Below are positions 1-5,499 of a stretch of 5,499 nt of DNA, piece by piece. Origin of the DNA: Bacteroidota bacterium. GTDB lineage: Bacteria > Bacteroidota > Bacteroidia > M30B66. Under the pieces are notes generated by a model, which saw only the letters and a program-made list of their open reading frames with translations, did not search any database and had not been told where the DNA came from. Each line of letters starts with the position of its first letter. The first letter of the stretch is position 1. The DNA lies in the NCBI GenBank assembly GCA_020438185.1, contig JAGQVC010000138.1, forward strand, positions 1 through 5,499, given 5' to 3'. The translations under genes and the position numbers were made by a program.

Positions 1-741
1 ATATGAACCAAATAAGTCAGCACCCATACCTGCAACGTCACCCACATTATCACCAACGTTGTCAGCAATTGTGGCCGGGTTACGCGGATCATCTTCGGGA
101 ATTCCGGCTTCAACTTTACCTACCAGGTCAGCTCCAACATCGGCAGCTTTCGTATAAATACCTCCACCCACACGGGCAAATAAGGCAATCGACTCAGCTC
201 CTACAGAGAAACCAGCAAGTACTTCAAGCACCTGTGTCATATCCTCGTAGCCAAGCATCTGACCTCCCATGAAAAACTGGAAGAACAACACGAAAAGCAG
301 TGATAAACCAAGTACAGCAAGACCTGCCACGCCAAGCCCCATAACAAGTCCACCTCTGAATGAAACCTGAAGTGCTTTGGAAAGAGAAGAACGGGCTGCC
401 TGTGTGGTTCTTACGTTTGCCTTAGTTGCAATGCGCATCCCGATAAATCCGGCAAGTGCACTGAAAACACATCCGATAACGAATGATACAACAATAAGAA
501 TATGAGATGTTTCTACAATTTGGGAAAGAATGCCCAAAGCCGTACCGGCAATAACCATATAAACGGCAAGAATGCGGTATTCCGCTTTAAGAAACGCCAT
601 TGCGCCTTCGGCGATAGCTGTTGCGATGCCTTGCATTTTCGATTCTCCGGCATCCTGTTTTGAAACCCATGATGATTGAACAATCATCCAGATCAAACCA
701 ATTAGTCCGAACGCGGGAAGCAGGTAAATAAAGTTCTCCAT
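1..741 (-). CDS. hppA: Membrane-bound ion-translocating pyrophosphatase, N-terminal part (cut by window edge)
   Basis: Integral inner-membrane pump that couples hydrolysis of pyrophosphate to export of H+ and/or Na+. The 247 codons visible are about a third of the usual 650-800 residues; the rest lies left of position 1. The start is the ATG at 741; an in-frame TAA lies eight codons upstream with no other ATG between. Residues 4-24 form the first membrane helix, with further hydrophobic helices near 55-75, 80-100 and 125-150. The active-site half present is textbook: R190 in FARVGGG, K198, D201 and D205 in YTKAADVGADLVGK, E216 in PEDDPRN, and D227, D231, D235 and D242 in DNVGDNVGDVAGMGAD. With an offset of 52 these match the mung bean enzyme's R242, K250, D253, D257, E268, D279, D283, D287 and D294 (numbering from memory). 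The K+-dependence site and the ion-gate glutamate lie outside the window, so H+ versus Na+ transport cannot be decided. Family identity is close to certain. Confidence 0.97.
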   Translation of the reverse strand, partial: MENFIYLLPAFGLIGLIWMIVQSSWVSKQDAGESKMQGIATAIAEGAMAFLKAEYRILAVYMVIAGTALGILSQIVETSHILIVVSFVIGCVFSALAGFIGMRIATKANVRTTQAARSSLSKALQVSFRGGLVMGLGVAGLAVLGLSLLFVLFFQFFMGGQMLGYEDMTQVLEVLAGFSVGAESIALFARVGGGIYTKAADVGADLVGKVEAGIPEDDPRNPATIADNVGDNVGDVAGMGADLFGSY

Positions 742-782
742 ATGTGTATTTAACGTTTGTTAACAGCCCCAAAACGGGAGCG

Positions 783-815
783 CAAAAATACATGATTATT
801 CCTTGTACGGAACAA
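783..815 (-). promoter_or_regulatory. Candidate hppA promoter (Bacteroidota type)
   Basis: TATTTTTG (790 to 783, minus strand) is an exact match to the Bacteroidota -7 consensus TAnnTTTG. A TTG at 815-813 lies 22 nt upstream, about where a -33 element is expected. Transcription would begin near 777, leaving a leader of roughly 36 nt before the ATG at 741. The element overlaps the 791-820 palindrome, which could therefore act as an operator. It is a motif match only. Confidence 0.45.
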
Positions 816-820
816 TCATG
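783..820 (-). terminator. Possible rho-independent terminator of pdhB
   Basis: In minus-strand RNA, positions 820-809 pair with 802-791 as a 12-bp stem (one G-U wobble) around a 6-nt loop. UAUUUUUG follows directly. The wobble would be an A-C mismatch in plus-strand RNA, which favours function on the minus strand. The hairpin starts 46 nt after the pdhB stop. The stem is AT-rich and the T-run is interrupted by an A. The same bases also fit the hppA promoter, so the assignment is uncertain. Confidence 0.45.
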
Positions 821-865
821 GGGAATAATCCTTTGTTAAGCTTGTTATTTGTTGATTATCAGCTA

Positions 866-1846
866 TTAATCGCAGTACAAAACACGCTTTACTGCACTAA
901 TAATGCGGGCCGGATTAGGCAATGATGCATCAATAAGTGTTGGAGCGTATGGCAATGGTACATCTGCTGAGGTTACTCTGAGCACAGGAGCATCCAGATA
1001 ATCAAATGCGTCTTTCTGCACTTTAAAGGTTACTTCAGTAGCAATGCTTCCAAGCGGCCAGGCTTCTTCAACAAACACCATCCGGTTTGTTTTTTTGATA
1101 GATCCAATCACAGTGTCGTAATCAATCGGACGAATAGTCCTTAAATCAATTATTTCACAGGAAATACCTTCTTTTTCAAGTTCTTCGGCAGCCGCGTAAC
1201 AGGTTTTAATAATCTTTCCGAATGAAACCAAAGTCACATCTGTTCCTTCGCGCTTGATGTCAGCTTTACCAATCTCAATCAGATATTCCTCTTCAGGTAC
1301 TTCACCCTTATCGCCGTACATCTGCTCGCTTTCCATAAAAATAACGGGGTCGTTATCGCGAATGGCTGATTTAAGCAACCCTTTGGCATCGTAAGGATTA
1401 GAAGGAACAATTACCTTCAATCCGGGGGTGTTTGCGTACCAGTTGTCGAATGCCTGACTGTGCTGCGAACTCAGCATTCCTGCGGAAGCAGTTGGACCGC
1501 GAAACACAATAGGAACGCCAAATTGCCCGCCTGACATTGACATCATTTTGGCTGCCGAGTTAATAACCTGATCAATTGCTACGAGTGAAAAATTGAATGT
1601 CATGAACTCAATTATCGGTCTGAGCCCATTCATAGCAGCACCTACACCGATACCTGCAAAACCAAGTTCTGCAATCGGAGTATCAATTACTCTTTTGGCT
1701 CCGAATTCAGCCAGCATACCCTGACTCACTTTATATGCACCGTCGTATTCGGCTACTTCTTCACCCATTAGAAAAATACGCTCATCGCGGCGCATTTCTT
1801 CTGTCATAGCTTCCCTGAGGGCTTCACGAAATTGTATGGTTCTCAT
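866..1846 (-). CDS. pdhB: Pyruvate dehydrogenase complex E1 component, beta subunit
   Basis: Beta subunit of the thiamine-diphosphate-dependent E1 (alpha2beta2), which decarboxylates pyruvate and passes the acetyl group to lipoyl-E2 in the cytoplasm, yielding acetyl-CoA. The 326 residues match the usual length of about 325. The transketolase-like pyrimidine-binding domain covers about residues 4-180. E60 in DTPIAELGFAG is the glutamate that activates the cofactor, and H129 in SSQHSQ is the conserved active-site histidine. FMTFNFSLVAIDQ (81-93) and FMESEQMYG (170-178) are typical of bacterial PDH E1 beta. The C-terminal transketolase domain spans about 195-320, with DLRTIRPID (234-242) and VEEAWPLGS (259-267). 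The start at 1846 gives the family's usual MRTIQFREAL N-terminus. No E1 alpha or E2 gene is adjacent, so the partners must be encoded elsewhere. A branched-chain 2-oxoacid dehydrogenase subunit is the main alternative, but PDH fits better. Confidence 0.95.
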   Translation of the reverse strand: MRTIQFREALREAMTEEMRRDERIFLMGEEVAEYDGAYKVSQGMLAEFGAKRVIDTPIAELGFAGIGVGAAMNGLRPIIEFMTFNFSLVAIDQVINSAAKMMSMSGGQFGVPIVFRGPTASAGMLSSQHSQAFDNWYANTPGLKVIVPSNPYDAKGLLKSAIRDNDPVIFMESEQMYGDKGEVPEEEYLIEIGKADIKREGTDVTLVSFGKIIKTCYAAAEELEKEGISCEIIDLRTIRPIDYDTVIGSIKKTNRMVFVEEAWPLGSIATEVTFKVQKDAFDYLDAPVLRVTSADVPLPYAPTLIDASLPNPARIISAVKRVLYCD

Positions 1847-1865
1847 TGTTTTTATAAATGCGTGG

Positions 1866-1873
1866 CAAATCTA
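1866..1873 (-). promoter_or_regulatory. Candidate pdhB promoter -7 box
   Basis: TAGATTTG on the minus strand (1873 to 1866) matches TAnnTTTG exactly. It lies 19 nt upstream of the pdhB ATG, so the leader would be short, about 13 nt. I see no clear TTG at the -33 position. The rest of the 205-bp gap (1847-2051) is AT-rich and holds no ORF or strong hairpin that I could recognise. Confidence 0.45.
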
Positions 1874-2051
1874 TAAAAGAAACTGTGTGTATGGTGATGA
1901 ACCCCGACATTTTTTATCATGTCTTAATCATTTTCACCAAATTACTCCCAAGTGTATAAAAATGCAGCATTAAAATTATTGAATTGTTAATCTGCCTATA
2001 TACTCTGTTGCCTGATGGATAAATTATCTCTTTAAGGCAGGAATTGCTGAA

Positions 2052-2642
2052 TTACTTTCCGGCATCGTCAATTTTGCCCTGCAACTCATTGTCAATAATA
2101 GCAAAACCATATCTGCGTGCAAAACCTTCCTGCGCAGCAGCAAATGCATTGTCGTATTTTTCTTCTCCCGAACTGCCTTCCTCCAGCAAAGCGAGGAATT
2201 CTTTCGACTGAGTCTCATCCATTTCACGGTTAGCTGAAACATATATCTCGAAAGCCTTCAGCCAGGGTTTTTCACAGGCTCTCTGGTAAAAACTAAATAA
2301 CTCGTCGGCTGCCTGCTTCAAATCTTCGCCCCCCTCAAATACTTGTAGTGCTTTCAATTCCTCACGACATGTTTTAACTGTACTTGTAAGATGCTTCAAG
2401 TCGGCTACCGGATCTTTCCCTTCGAGATTCAATACAACCAGCATTTCTTCGATTATTCTGGCCTGTAATCCTACAATAGCATCATTGTATTCAATGGCTG
2501 TAGAGGCTTTGCCTGATTTTACCACTTTATCGGTGGTTTGCAACAGGTCCTGTGTGCTAATTGAGTCTTTATTTACCTGCTGTCCGCAGGATGCCAGCAC
2601 CATAAAACCGGCTGCAATGGTATAAAATACTTGCTTTTTCAT
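2052..2642 (-). CDS. Small uncharacterised lipoprotein
   Basis: This is a 196-residue protein I cannot assign to a family with confidence. It begins with a clear lipoprotein signal: MKK, a hydrophobic stretch from about residue 5 to 17, and the lipobox LASC with C19 as the lipidated cysteine. The next residues (GQQVNKDS) lack the acidic run that marks many surface-exported Bacteroidota lipoproteins, so a periplasm-facing location is more likely. The mature part looks almost wholly helical and charged, with one stretch (IEYNDAIVGLQARIIEEML, about 50-68) in heptad-like spacing and an aromatic/alanine-rich end (AFAAAQEGFARRYGF). Two cysteines remain besides C19, in KTCREE and QRACEK. An in-frame ATG at 2705 would add 21 residues, but the signal peptide argues for 2642. 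The gene follows dinB on the same strand after 70 bp. It faintly recalls small Bacteroidota and Leptospira surface lipoproteins; that is a guess. Confidence 0.85.
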   Translation of the reverse strand: MKKQVFYTIAAGFMVLASCGQQVNKDSISTQDLLQTTDKVVKSGKASTAIEYNDAIVGLQARIIEEMLVVLNLEGKDPVADLKHLTSTVKTCREELKALQVFEGGEDLKQAADELFSFYQRACEKPWLKAFEIYVSANREMDETQSKEFLALLEEGSSGEEKYDNAFAAAQEGFARRYGFAIIDNELQGKIDDAGK

Positions 2643-2647
2643 CGTTG

Positions 2648-2655
2648 CAAAGTAA
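2648..2655 (-). promoter_or_regulatory. Possible -7 box directly upstream of the lipoprotein gene
   Basis: TTACTTTG on the minus strand (2655 to 2648) differs from TAnnTTTG at one position. It ends only 5 nt before the ATG at 2642, so transcription would start at or next to the start codon (CAACG-ATG). It supports the 2642 start over the 2705 start. Read-through from dinB is the alternative. Confidence 0.3.
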
Positions 2656-2712
2656 TTAAAAAGAGAAAGGATTCCGGAAAGAACATGATTTATATGATAA
2701 TGCATTTATCAC

Positions 2713-3888
2713 TCACTCATACTCCCTGAAACCGGAATTCATTGTAATGGCCCGCTGAACAGCCGACGAGCCATAACGATTGCGCATTTTGTCCATAGCC
2801 TGATAAAGTCCGATTAAGGCCGGCGTATCTTCAAACAGGCTAATCTGGTACGAACCCCTCACGAGGTCGCTGAGCCGGATGCCGATGAGCCGGATGAGCA
2901 GACGGCGGTTGTAAAGCTTCCCGAACAGCTCATGTACACATTGTATAAGTGTATGGTCGTTTGCGGTATAAGGTATTTTCATTTGCCGGGTTTGTGTATC
3001 AAAATCGGCATACCTTATTTTAACGGCTACACAGCCGCAAACACGCCCCTTGCGCCGAAGCGAGTAACCTAATTTTTCGGACATGGCAGTAAGTATCGAG
3101 CGCATCATTTTTATATCCATGGTGTCGTTCTCGAATGTTTGCTCGGTTGATACCGATTTTTGCTCCGATACCGGCTGCACCGGGCTATCATCAATCCCAT
3201 TTGCCTTTTTCCAGATCATTAGCCCGTTTTGTCCCATCACGCGCTCCATAACACCCGCCGGCATTTCCTGCAAGGTGCCGATTTGCCTAACGCCCATGCT
3301 GCAAAGCGTGGTGTAGGTCTTTTCGCCAATCATGGGAATCTTCCGCACCGAAAGCGGCGCCAGAAAAGGCTTCTCGCTGCCGCGCTCAACCTGCATCTGT
3401 CCGTTGGGCTTGGCTTCGCCCGTTCCTATTTTCGAAACCGTTTTGTTGGCCGATAAAGCAAATGAGATAGGCAAACCCGTTTCTTTAAGAATACGCTTCT
3501 TAAGCTCAAGCGACCACTTCCAGGTGCCGAAAAAACGGTCCATTCCCGTCAAATCAATATAAAACTCATCAATCGATGCCTTTTCAACCACAGGCGAACC
3601 CTCCGAAATAACCTCGGTAACCTGCGACGACAAGCGGCTGTATAATTCCATATCGCCACCAATCACAATAGCATCGGGACAAAGCCGGCGGGCCAGCTTC
3701 ATGGGCATGGCCGAATGCACCCCGAAACGCCTGGCTTCGTAACTGCACGATGCCACCACGGCGCGGTCGCTCCCGCCTCCGATAATCAAGGGCTTGCCAC
3801 GTAAACGGTCATCGCGCAGGCACTCCACACTGACGAAAAAACTGTCAAGATCCATGTGCACAATCGAACGTTCAGGCATATCCATCAA
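2713..3888 (-). CDS. dinB: DNA polymerase IV (Y-family translesion polymerase)
   Basis: Error-prone DNA polymerase that copies past damaged bases and lacks a proofreading domain. All hallmarks are visible in the 391 residues. D13 in HMDLDSFF and D107/E108 in SIDEFYIDLTG are the metal-binding catalytic residues. F18 is the steric gate against ribonucleotides. SYEARRFGVHSAMP (49-62) is the fingers motif. SANKTVSKIGTGEAKPNG (146-163) follows in the palm, a helix-hairpin-helix thumb lies at about 184-206 (IPMIGEKTY), and the little-finger domain covers about 245-345. QISLF (348-352) resembles the beta-clamp binding motif QL[SD]LF and is followed by a 39-residue tail. The start is ambiguous among ATGs at 3888, 3885 and 3879; the last gives MPERSIVHMD, closest to typical family N-termini. 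No lexA, imuA or dnaE2 is nearby. Its base composition looks somewhat more GC-rich than the pdhB and lipoprotein genes. Confidence 0.96.
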   Translation of the reverse strand: MMDMPERSIVHMDLDSFFVSVECLRDDRLRGKPLIIGGGSDRAVVASCSYEARRFGVHSAMPMKLARRLCPDAIVIGGDMELYSRLSSQVTEVISEGSPVVEKASIDEFYIDLTGMDRFFGTWKWSLELKKRILKETGLPISFALSANKTVSKIGTGEAKPNGQMQVERGSEKPFLAPLSVRKIPMIGEKTYTTLCSMGVRQIGTLQEMPAGVMERVMGQNGLMIWKKANGIDDSPVQPVSEQKSVSTEQTFENDTMDIKMMRSILTAMSEKLGYSLRRKGRVCGCVAVKIRYADFDTQTRQMKIPYTANDHTLIQCVHELFGKLYNRRLLIRLIGIRLSDLVRGSYQISLFEDTPALIGLYQAMDKMRNRYGSSAVQRAITMNSGFREYE

Positions 3889-3920
3889 TAATTAAAGACA
3901 AAAGCAGGTTAACCCCTGTA

Positions 3921-3928
3921 CAAAAATA
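3921..3928 (-). promoter_or_regulatory. Candidate dinB promoter -7 box
   Basis: TATTTTTG on the minus strand (3928 to 3921) is an exact TAnnTTTG match, the same octamer as before hppA and likewise preceded by TG. It would start transcription near 3915, giving a leader of about 27 nt to the ATG at 3888. No clear TTG is present at -33, where the AGTCA half-site at 3944-3948 falls close by. Confidence 0.45.
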
Positions 3929-3943
3929 CAACGATTAATATTC

Positions 3944-3977
3944 AGTCATATGTTTTATTTTGACTTATTTTTAGTCA
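3944..3977. repeat. Three AGTCA half-sites in the dinB/ABC divergent region
   Basis: AGTCA occurs at 3944-3948 and 3973-3977 on the plus strand, and as TGACT at 3961-3965. The last two form a 5-bp inverted repeat with a 7-nt spacer. The two direct copies extend to AGTCAT and are 29 bp apart, each followed by a T-rich stretch. The cluster sits just upstream of the dinB -7 box and could be an operator. The sites are short and the region is AT-rich, so chance is possible. Confidence 0.25.
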
Positions 3978-4031
3978 TTATAATTTTATTGCCGAATATC
4001 AATCCCACGTCACCCAATTGTAAAATTTATC

Positions 4032-4044
4032 GCCCGGGACGGGC
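4032..4044. repeat. Short GC-rich inverted repeat upstream of the ABC gene
   Basis: GCCCG and CGGGC (5 bp) flank the loop GGA. This is the only GC-rich patch in an otherwise AT-rich 192-bp intergenic region. It ends 18 nt before the ABC gene's -7 box, so it lies where a -33 element would be. No T-run follows on either strand, which argues against a terminator. Confidence 0.3.
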
Positions 4045-4062
4045 AAAAGCCTTAAAAAACTG

Positions 4063-4070
4063 TAGGTTTG
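4063..4070 (+). promoter_or_regulatory. Candidate ABC exporter promoter -7 box
   Basis: TAGGTTTG matches TAnnTTTG exactly and is followed by CACCC, a pattern often seen at Bacteroidota promoters. It ends 10 nt before the ATG at 4081, predicting a leader of only a few bases. The in-frame TAG inside the box (4063-4065), with no start codon between it and 4081, confirms 4081 as the most upstream possible ATG. Confidence 0.5.
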
Positions 4071-4080
4071 CACCCTGAAA

Positions 4081-5499
4081 ATGGCACGTAACAACAAAGC
4101 CGAAGATTTACCCAAGGCTAAACTCAATAAACAATCTATCCGCGAAGCCACCAGGCTGTTCGGGTACCTTCGCCCCGACAGGGGAAAATACATAGCAGGA
4201 CTCGTTTTTCTGGCACTCACATCAGCCACCGCACTTGTTTTTCCAATGCTTATTGGAGAGCTCGTAAACGGAGCCGACAAATCGCCCGACCCTTCAAAAA
4301 TTAACTCCACAGCCCTGTTGCTCATGCTTATTCTTGCAGCTCAGGCATTTTTCTCCTTTTTCAGAATTTACCTCTTTGCTCAAACCACCGAAAACACGCT
4401 GGTAAGACTCCGGGGCGACCTGTACCGTCACCTGATCCGCCTGCCCATGTCGTTTTTCACATCCACCCGCGTGGGCGAAATCAACAGCCGTATCTCGGCC
4501 GACATAACGCAGATTCAGGACACCTTTACCACTACCCTGGCCGAATTCCTCCGTCAGCTTATCCTGATTGTTGGCGGCATCATTTTCATTCTGGTTATAT
4601 CACCCAAACTAACCTTGTTCATGCTGGCCTTAATACCGGCAATTGTGGTTGTGGGTATTTTCTTTGGTCGTTATATCCGTAAAATTAGCCGCAAGGTGCA
4701 GGATACCGTTGCCGAATCAAATACAATTGTTCAGGAAACCATGCAGGGCATCGTAAATGTAAAAGCCTTTGCAAACGAATTCCTGGAACTGGGGCGCTAC
4801 GTCCGGTCAATTCGCGAAATAGCCGGCCTGTCTCTAAAAGCAGCGTTTTCACGGGGACTTTTTGCATCATTCATCATTTTTGCCCTTTTTGGTGCAATCG
4901 TAGGAATAGTGTGGTATGCAACGCGACTGCTTCAGGAAGGGAGTATCACGTTCGGAGAAGTTATCAGCTTCGTTATTTACACATCATTTATCGGCGCCTC
5001 AATCGGCGGAATTGCTGAACTGTACGCACAAATCCAGAAAGCAATCGGAGCTACCGAGCGTATTTTCGAAATTATGGATCAAACGCCCGAGGCGGTTGAA
5101 ACAGAACAGAAAAAACGTCTGGAAACTAAACTACGCGGCGAAGTTAGCTTCGAACATGTAGGGTTTGCCTACCCGGCAAGAAAAGAAATTCAGGTGCTGC
5201 GCGATATTAACTTTAGCGCGGCTGCGGGCGAACGCATTGCGATTGTGGGTCCAAGCGGTGCCGGAAAATCAACCATCACGCAGCTATTGCTGCGGTTTTA
5301 TGAACCCGGTACCGGCTTAATTAAGATTGACGGCAAAAATGCCTCCGAATACACGCTCACCGAATTGCGCGACCAAATGGCAATCGTTCCGCAGGATGTA
5401 ATCCTGTTTGGTGGAACAATCAGGGAAAACATCCTTTACGGAAATCCCGATGCAAATGAAGAAGAGGTTATTAATGATGCAAAAAAAGCGAATGCACAC
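4081..5499 (+). CDS. ABC exporter half-transporter (membrane domain fused to ATPase), cut by window edge
   Basis: Inner-membrane ATP-driven exporter of the subfamily B / MsbA-like type, which works as a dimer. The 473 codons visible lack roughly the last 110-130 of a typical 580-600. After a charged cytosolic N-terminus, six membrane helices fall at about 38-58, 78-98, 156-176, 178-197, 258-280 and 285-306. LRGDLYRHLIRLPMSFF (110-126) and TRVGEINSRISADI (129-142) are the coupling-helix region typical of exporters. The nucleotide-binding domain begins near 354: A-loop tyrosine Y364 in FAYP, Walker A GPSGAGKST (390-398, K396), Q-loop Q438 in VPQD, then TIRENILYG (446-454). The signature motif, Walker B and H-loop lie beyond 5499. 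The substrate cannot be inferred; lipid or drug export are family possibilities. It is transcribed divergently from dinB with no shared function apparent. Confidence 0.96.
   Translation, partial: MARNNKAEDLPKAKLNKQSIREATRLFGYLRPDRGKYIAGLVFLALTSATALVFPMLIGELVNGADKSPDPSKINSTALLLMLILAAQAFFSFFRIYLFAQTTENTLVRLRGDLYRHLIRLPMSFFTSTRVGEINSRISADITQIQDTFTTTLAEFLRQLILIVGGIIFILVISPKLTLFMLALIPAIVVVGIFFGRYIRKISRKVQDTVAESNTIVQETMQGIVNVKAFANEFLELGRYVRSIREIAGLSLKAAFSRGLFASFIIFALFGAIVGIVWYATRLLQEGSITFGEVISFVIYTSFIGASIGGIAELYAQIQKAIGATERIFEIMDQTPEAVETEQKKRLETKLRGEVSFEHVGFAYPARKEIQVLRDINFSAAAGERIAIVGPSGAGKSTITQLLLRFYEPGTGLIKIDGKNASEYTLTELRDQMAIVPQDVILFGGTIRENILYGNPDANEEEVINDAKKANAH

Noticed and set aside
3..272. 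Plus-strand open frame of 89 codons
   Set aside because: It lies wholly over hppA, whose minus-strand frame carries conserved catalytic motifs. The plus-strand product is a low-complexity His/Gln/Leu-rich string typical of a shadow frame.
1906..1923. GACAT/ATGTC inverted repeat upstream of pdhB
   Set aside because: Only 5 bp with an 8-nt AT-rich loop, no T-run on the minus strand, and likely by chance in this AT-rich gap.
2643..2705. N-terminal extension of the lipoprotein to the ATG at 2705
   Set aside because: It would put 21 residues before a classic MKK lipoprotein signal peptide and lipobox, which would disrupt export.
2871..2896. 11-bp direct repeat TGAGCCGGATG with a 15-bp period
   Set aside because: It falls inside dinB and encodes IRLIGIRLSD, which matches the normal little-finger sequence of the family, so it is a codon-level coincidence.
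3083..3562. Three overlapping plus-strand open frames
   Set aside because: All lie antisense to dinB, overlap one another in different frames and show no domain-like sequence.
3999..4325. Minus-strand open frame of 108 codons crossing the divergent region
   Set aside because: It overlaps the start of the ABC exporter and its promoter, and its sequence shows no recognisable motif. It is most likely a shadow.
4685..4870. Minus-strand open frame of 61 codons
   Set aside because: It is antisense to the membrane domain of the ABC exporter, with no independent support.

Overview
The window looks like a chromosomal fragment from a member of the Bacteroidota. The proteins read as typical Bacteroidota versions of their families. 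Starts lack Shine-Dalgarno sequences, and several genes are preceded by the phylum's TAnnTTTG -7 promoter box. I saw no mobile element, tRNA, rRNA or CRISPR array.

Layout: four genes are on the minus strand and one diverges from them. In minus-strand transcription order (high to low coordinates) they are dinB, a DNA polymerase IV (2713-3888); a small uncharacterised lipoprotein (2052-2642); pdhB, the pyruvate dehydrogenase E1 beta subunit (866-1846); and hppA, a membrane ion-pumping pyrophosphatase (1-741). hppA is cut by the window edge after its first 247 codons. On the plus strand a half-size ABC exporter starts at 4081 and runs off the right edge after 473 codons. It is separated from dinB by a 192-bp divergent control region.

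hppA and the ABC exporter are open-ended genes read directly from the sequence. Every gene has a plausible start and no frameshift was seen. Most genes seem to have their own promoter: exact TAnnTTTG boxes precede hppA, pdhB, dinB and the ABC gene, and a one-mismatch box precedes the lipoprotein. The functions are mostly housekeeping (pyruvate oxidation, pyrophosphate-driven ion pumping, translesion synthesis, export), and the gene order does not suggest one shared pathway.

I found no convincing new biological system. The most interesting signals are regulatory. A 12-bp palindrome between pdhB and hppA ends in a sequence that fits both a terminator T-run and a promoter -7 box, and it has a competing alternative pairing. 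AGTCA half-sites lie in the dinB/ABC divergent region. Two genes have promoter boxes so close to the ATG that nearly leaderless mRNAs are expected. The small lipoprotein is the only product whose function I cannot assign.
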